Positions 13,533 to 20,415 of a DNA stretch of 29,313 bases are shown here, one piece after another. The notes beneath the pieces were generated by a model, which searched no databases, was not told the DNA's origin, and saw only the letters and a list, made by a program, of their open reading frames with translations. A program made the position numbers and the translations under genes. The stretch's first letter is position 1. Each line of letters opens with the position of its first letter. Source of the stretch: Ruminiclostridium sp. (GTDB taxonomy: Bacteria; Bacillota_A; Clostridia; Oscillospirales; Ruminococcaceae); contig JAFZOA010000629.1 of assembly GCA_017550775.1 (NCBI GenBank), forward strand, positions 1-29,313, written 5' to 3'.

Positions 13533-13883
13533 TTATGTTTTCGGCTGACCATTGACGGTTTTGAGCCAGCCGCCTAACATCTTACCGATCTCTACGACTT
13601 TGGCGCTCCATATCTCATATTTCTTCGGAGGGAGAAAACCTAAATCGTGAGACAAGCGCAAATATGCACGCAGCTTCGCCAGCTCAACATCAAGCTCCTG
13701 CAAGGTGGATTTCTTGTAATACTTTTTCTGTGCCTCTATGCACCGTTCGAGTATTATATCCATACAATGCTTGATGTCAATGACAAGCGCGTACTTCTCG
13801 GATTTCGGGAATTGAGCAAGTGCGGGATAGGCATACTCGAACATATCAAATATCTTTTGCAATATCTGTAATTCGGTTGCCAC
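13533..13883 (-). CDS. avd: DGR accessory variability determinant (Avd)
   Basis: A 116-aa all-helical protein from a GTG start (GAGGGG 6 bases upstream). Its size, basic character and helical pattern (ILQKIFDMFEYAYPALAQFP at the start, ARSDHD-like region LRLSHDLGFLPPKKYE near 92-107) match the Avd/four-helix-bundle family. This family forms a pentamer and escorts the reverse transcriptase and template RNA. The gene lies between the hairpin and the TR, 15 bases upstream of the TR 5' end, the standard DGR position. It is the first gene behind the dedicated promoter at 13919-13947. Confidence 0.93.
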   Translation of the reverse strand: MATELQILQKIFDMFEYAYPALAQFPKSEKYALVIDIKHCMDIILERCIEAQKKYYKKSTLQELDVELAKLRAYLRLSHDLGFLPPKKYEIWSAKVVEIGKMLGGWLKTVNGQPKT

Positions 13884-13918
13884 CGCGATCCCCTCTTTCC
13901 GACTGCGCTGTGAGATGT

Positions 13919-13966
13919 ATTATAGCACAGTTTTCGGAGGTTGTCAGCGTTTTGTTAGAAAATAAC
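13919..13966 (-). promoter_or_regulatory. Dedicated DGR promoter with shared regulatory box
   Basis: On the minus strand CTGACA (13947-13942) and TATAAT (13924-13919) are 17 bases apart, about 35 bases upstream of the avd GTG. The 19 bases ending at the last base of the -35 (13960-13942, TTCTAACAAAACGCTGACA) are identical, in the same register, to those upstream of the HTH gene at 6076. The wider box GTTATTTTCTAACA (13966-13953) also resembles 5986-5999. avd-TR-RT can therefore be transcribed and regulated separately from the late operon. Confidence 0.78.
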
Positions 13967-14014
13967 TTTATTCGGGAGATTATAACGAAAAGCGTTATTT
14001 TTGAAAAATATATA

Positions 14015-14040
14015 CTCCGCTCCGCGTAAGCGGAGCGGAG
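14015..14040. other. Perfect 11-bp hairpin downstream of VR
   Basis: CTCCGCTCCGC (14015-14025) and GCGGAGCGGAG (14030-14040) flank a 4-nt loop (GTAA on plus, TTAC on minus). It lies 56 bases beyond the VR 3' end. DGRs often carry a short hairpin or cruciform with a 4-nt loop after the VR that boosts retrohoming. In the minus direction it is also followed by TATATATTTTTC, so it can act as the terminator of the late transcript. Both roles are possible. Confidence 0.8.
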
Positions 14041-14075
14041 AGTGTCGGCGCTATCGCGCCTTAATCAGTACACAG

Positions 14076-15182
14076 TTATACAGTAGGCAGGTCAACATAA
14101 GCGGCGCGGAAGCCCCGGTCGACGAGGGAGAGCGAGCGGGCGTAGTTGCCGTTGACCGCGAAGACGCCGTAATGGGCGCCGTTGAACCAATGGCCGCCCG
14201 AAAAGAAAGCGCGTTCGTCCTGCGAGCTGTCAGCCCAGAAGCCGTCGCCATTGTAAATGCCTGCGGTATTATCGGATTTGAGCATACCGAGAGCCATAAG
14301 ATAATGCTGTGCAGTTTCACAAACACCCGCGTCAACGGTAACAGCTTCAAAGTCGCAGTTGTGGCTGCCCATATTAGCAGCGGTGGGTGTTCCGGTTATC
14401 CACTTCCATACGCTTCCTGTCCATTCGAGCTTGAGGGAGTTCGATGTCGTACCCTGACCGTTCGGAACAATAAGCGCACCGGTTGTACCGTCGATAGCTC
14501 TCCAAAGAGAAGAAGAAGCGCCCTGCGGATTGTCGCTGTCAGCAGCGTCATTACCGAAGGTAAGTCCGTCATTGGAGATGACCTGAAGCTCGCCCTTTAC
14601 CAGACGAATACCGCCCTGCCATTCCCAGATATTACCGTTCATATCCCAGATACCTTCGACTGTTCCGTCGTGAGACCACGAAAGCGGACCGGTGCCTGTC
14701 GCTACTCTCTGAACTCTACCGCTGCTGTCGCGAGCCATAGAGGGAACAGCCTTGTAGGTTGTTTCGGAAATATCCTTGCCATAGTTATTGTTGCCCTTAG
14801 GCTGTGTACCGTTTTTGAGGCACCAAAGAGCAATAGCCATCCATTCAAGACGGGTTGCGACGTGCCAGCCCTGCCCCTTATTGACGCAGTAGTTGATTGC
14901 TGTATCGAGCGGAATATTTGTTTTTGGATCCTGCGCGGGGAGCGAATACGCTCTTTCGTTGGAACCTACATTCTGATACTTGGAGAAGTAGAAACAATCT
15001 ACCTCACGACCGTTGATGATCCACGCGGGGAATGTCTCGGTGGATGGGCCGACACCGAGCTGCGCCCAAGTCTGCTTGGGTACCTTCACCACAATAGAGG
15101 GAAAGCCCTTGTCGTCATATTTCATTTCGTTTCCGGGGCATACTGCCTGTAAAGCGATGTTCGCAATATCAAAGTTGCTCAT
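14076..15182 (-). CDS. DGR target: variable tail receptor-binding protein, FGE/C-type-lectin fold
   Basis: 368 aa from the ATG at 15182 (AGGAG 10 bases upstream); the frame stays open to 15236 but lacks a ribosome site there. The C-terminal half resembles the formylglycine-generating-enzyme (FGE-sulfatase) variant of the C-type lectin fold used by many DGR targets: GWHVATRLEWMAIALWCL, then GIWDMNGNIWEWQGG and a final GVFAVNG...GFRAAY. The last 39 or so residues before VDLPTV are encoded by the VR. Varied residues cluster on what should be the exposed ligand-binding face. Its location after the tail-fibre genes marks it as the tip adhesin that picks bacterial receptors. The N-terminal 60 residues probably attach it to the tail. 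Confidence 0.95.
   Translation of the reverse strand: MSNFDIANIALQAVCPGNEMKYDDKGFPSIVVKVPKQTWAQLGVGPSTETFPAWIINGREVDCFYFSKYQNVGSNERAYSLPAQDPKTNIPLDTAINYCVNKGQGWHVATRLEWMAIALWCLKNGTQPKGNNNYGKDISETTYKAVPSMARDSSGRVQRVATGTGPLSWSHDGTVEGIWDMNGNIWEWQGGIRLVKGELQVISNDGLTFGNDAADSDNPQGASSSLWRAIDGTTGALIVPNGQGTTSNSLKLEWTGSVWKWITGTPTAANMGSHNCDFEAVTVDAGVCETAQHYLMALGMLKSDNTAGIYNGDGFWADSSQDERAFFSGGHWFNGAHYGVFAVNGNYARSLSLVDRGFRAAYVDLPTV
14097..14212 (-). repeat. DGR variable repeat (VR)
   Basis: 116 bases at the 3' end of the target gene. Relative to the TR, 13 adenines and 2 guanines are replaced. Codon changes include AAC to TTC, CTC (twice), TAC (twice) and GAC, AAT to CAT, GAC to GTC, CAG to CGG and ATT to TTT. 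The invariant 3' segment encodes GFRAAY. Confidence 0.97.
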
Positions 15183-15201
15183 AGTTTTTGTTCTCCTTTC
15201 G

Positions 15202-15540
15202 TTATATCGCCCAAAGAGCGAGCGTACATCTGTCAATGTTGAACGGTACGGGTCTGCGTTCCGTTATTGTTTCGGGTTCCTCGTCTTCCTCGTTGCCCTC
15301 GGCTTCCACCTCAACATCTTCATACTCTCTTGCGGGGATTGAGATCTGTGCAACATACGCGCGTCCTGCCGCAGAGCCTATCACGAGATTGCCGTCTTCG
15401 TCAGAGCATACATCGATCTCGACGGGATCATCAGCCTCACGCTTTGCAAGGTTGATGGTGAGGTCATCGTCGAAACAAATCTTGTTACCTGTTACCTCGT
15501 ACTCGATCTTAGGTCCTTCGTTCATTTCGATTACATTCAT
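15202..15540 (-). CDS. Small acidic tail-region protein
   Basis: A 112-aa acidic protein with a Glu/Asp-rich stretch (EDVEVEAEGNEEDEEPE) near the C-terminus and beta-rich flanks. The ATG overlaps the previous stop (ATGA), so translation is coupled. It ends 20 bases before the DGR target start. I do not recognise a family. A baseplate or fibre accessory, or a chaperone for the variable adhesin, is possible from position. Confidence 0.78.
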   Translation of the reverse strand: MNVIEMNEGPKIEYEVTGNKICFDDDLTINLAKREADDPVEIDVCSDEDGNLVIGSAAGRAYVAQISIPAREYEDVEVEAEGNEEDEEPETITERRPVPFNIDRCTLALWAI

Positions 15541-16172
15541 TTGTTAAATCCTCCTGTAATTGTGAATCTTATCGTAGCCGATTTTGCCGAACCGGTATAC
15601 TCGGCTTTGAAACCGTTGACTAACTTTTCTGTGATCACGACTTCACCGACATTGCCTTCAAAGCCGAGCACTTCCGCTGTGACATTGTATCTTACATTTT
15701 CCATTGTATAGCCAAGTGCCACACTTGCCTTTGAGTTGTTAAAAGGATATTTTGATGCGTTCGTGAACGACTTTGTCAAAACATCAAATTTATACAACTC
15801 TGTTGTCTGCGCGTCGAGTGCCGCTATCTGCGTATCGTGAACATCTATCCTGTCCTCGTTCTCCCAGTGATCGAGACGCATACCGTTCAGAATGAGTTGT
15901 GTTGCAAGACGAACATCGTCAAGCCGCACTTCCTCGGTTTCGCCCTCCTGTAACCACCGCAGACCGCACATCAGAATATCTATTGCCATTTCGTGAGCGT
16001 CGAGCGAATCCTCGATATTGTTGAAATGGTTTGCATCCTGCATTGTACCCTGCTGCATTACCTCACCGTAGGGAGTTACCGAGTACACATTTGCGAGCCC
16101 TGCCTGTTCGAGGATTTTGAACAGTCCCGTTTCCGATATGACGTGATCAGTCCATATTGTCCTGTTCCTCAT
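15537..16172 (-). CDS. Phage tail-fibre-region protein
   Basis: A 211-aa protein. The N-terminal segment (MRNRTIWTDHV, with GEVMQQGTMQDANHFNNIE at about 56-74) resembles phage structural proteins that begin with a short attachment motif. A helical, possibly trimeric coiled-coil stretch (about 75-130) is followed by a beta-rich C-terminal domain (about 140-211). This layout fits a short fibre or spike. The start overlaps the previous stop by one base (TAATG). It lies between gpI and the DGR target, the usual location of tail fibre genes. Confidence 0.8.
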   Translation of the reverse strand: MRNRTIWTDHVISETGLFKILEQAGLANVYSVTPYGEVMQQGTMQDANHFNNIEDSLDAHEMAIDILMCGLRWLQEGETEEVRLDDVRLATQLILNGMRLDHWENEDRIDVHDTQIAALDAQTTELYKFDVLTKSFTNASKYPFNNSKASVALGYTMENVRYNVTAEVLGFEGNVGEVVITEKLVNGFKAEYTGSAKSATIRFTITGGFNK

Positions 16173-16480
16173 TAAGTTGTGCCCTCCTTAACCGTGAATT
16201 CAAACCAGTATAACACGCCCGTTTGTCTGTTGTCGATTGTGATATTGCAGTCCTGATGCGACCACAGCTCGCCGTGATTGTTGTACAGTTCAACGCGGTT
16301 TATCGTTATTGCCTGCTCGGGTACTATTGACGCGCTTACGCGGACAACGCCTGTATTGAGCATTACCGCGTCAGTAATAGGCACCTGTGCCGATGAAGAG
16401 CCAACATAGTATTTCATATACCCGACGCGCTTTTTGATAAATGCGCGAAGATCGTACAGTAACGCTGTATCAACTGCCAT
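16172..16480 (-). CDS. Small tail-region protein, unknown
   Basis: A 102-aa protein, mostly beta-strand by composition (ITINRVELYNNHGELWSHQDCNITIDN), with a basic helix near the N-terminus. AAAGGACGG lies about 8 bases before the ATG. It follows gpI by 19 bases and is coupled to the next gene. It is probably a baseplate or fibre connector. No family is recognised. Confidence 0.77.
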   Translation of the reverse strand: MAVDTALLYDLRAFIKKRVGYMKYYVGSSSAQVPITDAVMLNTGVVRVSASIVPEQAITINRVELYNNHGELWSHQDCNITIDNRQTGVLYWFEFTVKEGTT

Positions 16481-16499
16481 TTTATCACCGTCCTTTCGA

Positions 16500-18056
16500 T
16501 TATTTCAAGGGCGATCCGAAGGGAGTTCCGCAGTATTGGGCGTTAAATCCCGCAGACGCTCCCGCCGCCTCAAACCCTATATCGCCACCCCGCGTTGTTC
16601 CGCTTGCGGAAGGTTCGGGGATAGTTCCTGTTTCCGTGTTATGATAACCCGTTTCCGTTATGACCATTTCCGTATCGACTGCGTTCTGCGACGCTCCGCC
16701 GCGAGCTGCTGCTTCCGGAATTGTTCCCGCTTCAACCTCGCCGCTTGACGCAGGAGTAAACACGCTATCTGTGGCTTCGGAGCTTGCTGTGACTGTATCG
16801 GCATACTTTGAGCCTTGCTTTGCTCTGCCCGGTATTGTTCCCGCTTCGGAAGTGCCGGACTGTGCCGGTACATAGGTCACATCTTCTCCGAACGACAAAG
16901 CCTCGATATTATCCGTGTATATCCTGCCTTGTTCGGCGGTGTATGGGGATGTTCCTGTGAGCGTATCGCCCGTATCGGTTATCGCATACGGATTTTCAAA
17001 TCCTCCCGCAGTGGCTTCAACGGTATCGGTATATATTGTACCGCTTTCCGCAGCATAAGGTTTTGTGCCTGCGGGCGTTATCGTGAAATCAACATCCGTG
17101 CCGACAAACCACGCATCTATTGCTCCTCTGCTTATCTGTCCTTGCTCTGCTGCATAAGGCTTCGTTCCGGCTGTTGCAACCGCGAAATCTGCGTCTGTAA
17201 ACAAAGAGGCTATATCTACCATACCTTTGCTTACACCGCCCTTCCAGGCGGGTTCAGGCGCTGTTCCTGCGGGGTAGTCATTTGCCTCTGCCACAAAGTA
17301 AGGCGTATCCGTTCCGAGTGAGAATATGTCAATGATATTCTGATTTATCTGTCCTTGTACCGCAGGTTCGGGCAATGTACCGGCAACTACCTGATCGGTC
17401 ATCGGTACGGGATAAAAAACATCAAGACCGGTGCCGTTAACAACAATGCCATAATCGTAAATGCGTCCGGGCATTGCCTCATACGGTATCGTACCCGCAA
17501 AGTGCGGATTGAAAAGAGCATAGGTGAATGTGCAGCCGACAAGAATTGTAGCGCGTGTGCGTATGGTGATCTGGTCGGTCTCCATAACAGAACGCACATC
17601 TTTGAATATGCGTATCATTCGCTCCAATTCCGACTGGCGGATATCTGCACGGTGTTCGGTAACATCAAGCACTATACGGAAGTAGTAAGGTCTTCCTCCG
17701 TACTCAAACCACTCTTCAAGAAACGTTCCGGGATAGACACTATTCAGAGCCTTTTCCACGCCGCCCCGTGTTCCCATGTGACGGTGTACCTCAAAGTGTG
17801 ATTTTATCAATGCACGCTTGGCGGCAAGCGGAGCAGCCCACATATACCAATCTATCTTGTAGTCGTATGCGAGAATATCGCAAAGTTCCTCGTCAAGCTC
17901 GTCTATGCGGGTGTATATATCCGCTAAACGGTTAAGCTCGTATAGCTTGGTAAGTTCTTCGGCTGTCGCGTCCGCTATGGCGTTCAGCTTTTTGCTCGAT
18001 GTAAGCGCAAACGGAAATGTAGATAAGAGGTTATCCTTTACATAGGCTCTACTCAT
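16500..18056 (-). CDS. Tail protein I (gpI-like) with long repeat extension
   Basis: 518 aa from the second ATG (18056, GGAGG 8 bases upstream; an ATG at 18062 is only 2 bases from it). The N-terminal 190 residues match P2 gpI-type baseplate proteins, including WYMWAAPLAAKRALIKS and HMGTRGGVEKALNSVYPGT. P2 gpI is about 176 aa, so about 330 residues are additional. The extension consists of nine degenerate units, each starting with GT.P and spaced 38, 38, 33, 33, 38, 38, 38 and 33 residues apart, with a recurring pattern such as GTKPYAAEQGQIS. It probably forms a fibrous or beta-solenoid-like stalk on the baseplate. The start overlaps the gpJ end by 8 bases. Confidence 0.9.
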   Translation of the reverse strand: MSRAYVKDNLLSTFPFALTSSKKLNAIADATAEELTKLYELNRLADIYTRIDELDEELCDILAYDYKIDWYMWAAPLAAKRALIKSHFEVHRHMGTRGGVEKALNSVYPGTFLEEWFEYGGRPYYFRIVLDVTEHRADIRQSELERMIRIFKDVRSVMETDQITIRTRATILVGCTFTYALFNPHFAGTIPYEAMPGRIYDYGIVVNGTGLDVFYPVPMTDQVVAGTLPEPAVQGQINQNIIDIFSLGTDTPYFVAEANDYPAGTAPEPAWKGGVSKGMVDIASLFTDADFAVATAGTKPYAAEQGQISRGAIDAWFVGTDVDFTITPAGTKPYAAESGTIYTDTVEATAGGFENPYAITDTGDTLTGTSPYTAEQGRIYTDNIEALSFGEDVTYVPAQSGTSEAGTIPGRAKQGSKYADTVTASSEATDSVFTPASSGEVEAGTIPEAAARGGASQNAVDTEMVITETGYHNTETGTIPEPSASGTTRGGDIGFEAAGASAGFNAQYCGTPFGSPLK

Positions 18057-19428
18057 CTTCATATCCTCCGTTCACAATATTGGTATCACGGATATGAGCC
18101 ACCTGCGGCACATCGTATGTGTCACCGCTGCGCAGGTGGGTGAATGTAGGCGAGCGTATCACTACACGCTTGACGCCTGTCTGCATTAGCATATTTTCAA
18201 GCATTGACGGGTTTATGTCCCGTCCGAGCTTGGCATACTGCCATTTTACAAATCTGTCGACCTGATAGGCAATAGCTGTCTGAATATCTGTGAGCGAGAT
18301 CTGCGTGTCAACCGAGATGTAGTAAGTGAAATCAATGTCGTATTGTACTACTTCGGGGTCTTTTACCGCTACATAGTCCGTGAGCGGTCTCACCATATCT
18401 TGGTTACAAGCCGTGTATATCTCGTCCTTGATAGTGCTTGTGGCGATCTCGCCGTCCTGCATCAGAGCATAGATATAGACGTGACCCGCGAGATCGTGAG
18501 TGAATTCTACATCTATCTTATCTTCGCTTATAAGACTGCCGTTGTTGCGGAGCTTTATTGTCAGCAGATTGTTTGAATAGTCGAGATAGTAATCAGTACC
18601 GAGAGCCGCAGGAGTAGAAGAGCCGTGAGCATACACATTTATAGTGTTTTCGATGATGTAATTTCCGCCTACAAAAGCGTACCGTTCATCATCTTTCGGG
18701 AAAGTATCACAGGTGACCTTTGTCTGCTCCCGCGGTCTTACTGCCTTTACATCTGTGATTTCATCAGACACCGATTTCGCCCAGAATATATATGCGCCCT
18801 CAGCTCCGGCAGTAGAGAAGCTGTCGAGAACTCGGCGCATTGCCTGGAAGTATGTTTCATCGTCCTGCTGATCCGTTCCGCCGTCAGTCTCGGTGATGTT
18901 TTCGCAGTAGTCGAAAAACATAATGTTATCTTTATCGACCAGCGTATCTATCTGACCTACCACATAACCGTTTCCGATAACACCGGGCGTATCACAGTCT
19001 GCTTTGACATCTATGTATGTGCTGCCTATCGGGATAAGGGTATCAACGGTAGTCGCCCAAGTAAGCACCTGCGACCTATCCGTTACTCTTGTTCCCGCAG
19101 GAATGGTTATTGCCGTGCTCTGCGCTGCGACAATATGGAAACGGACTGTACAGGTTGATACTTGCGCGTCCTTTCGCACAAGTGAGTATATCCATTCACC
19201 AAGTGCGTCAAGGTTTTCTCCTTCAGCTCTGGACGGTATATTCTGATTGCCGACATAGTTTATACGGACAAGCCCTTTTACAATAGCGTCCGCTATCCAC
19301 GAAAGCACAAGGCGTTCGGGGTCGGCAGGCTGCAATGTTCGTCCCGTGAAAGACTGATACGCAGATACCAGATTGGCAATGACCGTACTGCTGTCGGTTG
19401 AAACAAACTGATATTCGTCATTCCTCAT
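18049..19428 (-). CDS. Baseplate assembly protein J
   Basis: A 459-aa Baseplate_J family protein. Landmarks are LVLSWIADAIVKGLVRIN near the N-terminus, VRFHIVAAQSTAITIPAGTRVTD (about 95-117), the central SFSTAGAEGAYIFWAKSVSDEITDVKAVRP and the C-terminal MLQTGVKRVVIRSP. It forms the wedge of contractile-tail baseplates with gpW and gpI. GGAGGTGGAG precedes the ATG. It overlaps gpW by 11 bases and gpI by a few bases, a tight W-J-I operon as in P2. Confidence 0.95.
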   Translation of the reverse strand: MRNDEYQFVSTDSSTVIANLVSAYQSFTGRTLQPADPERLVLSWIADAIVKGLVRINYVGNQNIPSRAEGENLDALGEWIYSLVRKDAQVSTCTVRFHIVAAQSTAITIPAGTRVTDRSQVLTWATTVDTLIPIGSTYIDVKADCDTPGVIGNGYVVGQIDTLVDKDNIMFFDYCENITETDGGTDQQDDETYFQAMRRVLDSFSTAGAEGAYIFWAKSVSDEITDVKAVRPREQTKVTCDTFPKDDERYAFVGGNYIIENTINVYAHGSSTPAALGTDYYLDYSNNLLTIKLRNNGSLISEDKIDVEFTHDLAGHVYIYALMQDGEIATSTIKDEIYTACNQDMVRPLTDYVAVKDPEVVQYDIDFTYYISVDTQISLTDIQTAIAYQVDRFVKWQYAKLGRDINPSMLENMLMQTGVKRVVIRSPTFTHLRSGDTYDVPQVAHIRDTNIVNGGYEDE

Positions 19429-19741
19429 TTATCTCCACCTCCAGTATGGCCGTGAGCTTCGCCGACGTCGCTGTGCTCATATCAAACTTAATGTCTATCA
19501 GCTTACATCTCGGCTCGAATTCTTCTACGGCTTCGGTGATCTCCGACACCATAAGCGCTTGCGCTACATCTATCGGCTTGTCGATGTATTCCATAGGCAT
19601 ACCGAATTCACGGTACATAGGTATCGTACCCTTGCGGGTAGAAACGATCAGCATTAAGTTCTGCATAACAGATTTCGTCAGATCGTTCTCGACCACTATT
19701 GCTTCAAACGGCGTGTCGCTGCGCACAATATGTACTGCCAT
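19418..19741 (-). CDS. Baseplate wedge protein gpW (gp25-like)
   Basis: 107 aa from the ATG at 19741 (AAAGGGGTG upstream); the upstream extension overlaps the gpU-like gene and is rejected. It matches the gp25/gpW lysozyme-like wedge family: NLMLIVSTRKGTIPMYREFGMPMEYIDKP and ITEAVEEFEPRCKLIDIKF. These proteins join baseplate to sheath. It lies 4 bases after the gpU-like stop and overlaps gpJ. Confidence 0.9.
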   Translation of the reverse strand: MAVHIVRSDTPFEAIVVENDLTKSVMQNLMLIVSTRKGTIPMYREFGMPMEYIDKPIDVAQALMVSEITEAVEEFEPRCKLIDIKFDMSTATSAKLTAILEVEINEE

Positions 19742-19745
19742 TCGA

Positions 19746-20144
19746 TCACCCCTTTGCATATTCCGTGATAGATACAGATATATCCGCACCTATCATATTT
19801 CCTTTTTTGTCGTATTCCTCGCCTTTGACCTCAAAAGACTTGACAATCCACCGATATGAACCGTATGCTTTGTTTCCGAGAACGAATGATACGGCATTAC
19901 CGTTATTCACATATCCGCGAAGCGTCGCTATCGAACTGTCGGGCGCTACACCAAGCACCTTTGATACTCGGATAGAGAATGATATGCTTTCGGGGTCAGA
20001 GCCCGTATATTCTACCAATCCCTTTCCGTTGATGCGCTTGTGTACCGCGTATGTTGACGAGCCTTTGTAAGAGATCGAGCGAGCTGTTTTTATTGATTCG
20101 GGAGAAACGAGGAACGCTACTCCGCCTAATGCTCCGACCTGCAT
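19746..20144 (-). CDS. Tail protein gpU-like
   Basis: A 132-aa protein resembling the P2 gpU family. The N-terminal phrase GALGGVAFLVSPESIKTARSI, a central LVEYTGSDPESISFSIRVSK and a C-terminal WIVKSFEVKGEEYDKKGNM follow the pattern seen in gpU tail proteins. The family contributes to baseplate or tail completion. GGGGGAG precedes the ATG. In P2, U lies next to the tape measure; here it has moved beside gpV/gpW. Confidence 0.82.
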   Translation of the reverse strand: MQVGALGGVAFLVSPESIKTARSISYKGSSTYAVHKRINGKGLVEYTGSDPESISFSIRVSKVLGVAPDSSIATLRGYVNNGNAVSFVLGNKAYGSYRWIVKSFEVKGEEYDKKGNMIGADISVSITEYAKG

Positions 20145-20158
20145 TTCTCACTCCCCCT

Positions 20159-20407
20159 TTATAGTGTTCCTAATACATAACCGTTTCCGTTGAATGTTCC
20201 GTCGTAGAGACAAAGAACAGGCATTCCGGGCAGCGGTGCCCACCCCGCAACGGGAGCCCACTGTACGATTTTCAAATCTCCGGACATCATACCACCTACA
20301 TCGTTGAACATAACACGAGCGGTACTGCCGCTTACGCTTGAAACGATGCCCACACGGACAAGTCCGTTGAACTGCGACGGATTTAAGCTGTCGTTATCAA
20401 GGTTCAT
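20159..20407 (-). CDS. Short gpV-like baseplate spike protein
   Basis: An 82-aa protein with one OB-like beta domain (VRVGIVSSVSGSTARVMFNDVGG) and a Gly-rich C-terminal end (YDGTFNGNGYVLGTL). This matches the N-terminal OB fold of gpV/gp5-type spike proteins but lacks a beta-helical needle. It may serve as a minimal spike base, with the needle or wall-binding activity provided elsewhere, for example by the hub protein. AGGTGA precedes the ATG. Confidence 0.75.
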   Translation of the reverse strand: MNLDNDSLNPSQFNGLVRVGIVSSVSGSTARVMFNDVGGMMSGDLKIVQWAPVAGWAPLPGMPVLCLYDGTFNGNGYVLGTL

Positions 20408-20415
20408 TGTATCAC

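Noticed and set aside
13319..13552. A 77-codon minus-strand open frame covering the template repeat
   Set aside because: The TR keeps the frame of the VR it templates, so it is open by origin. There is no ribosome site of its own, and the TR acts as RNA.
14001..15152. A 383-codon plus-strand frame opposite the DGR target
   Set aside because: Antisense shadow of the target gene, starting inside the terminator-like hairpin region without a ribosome site.
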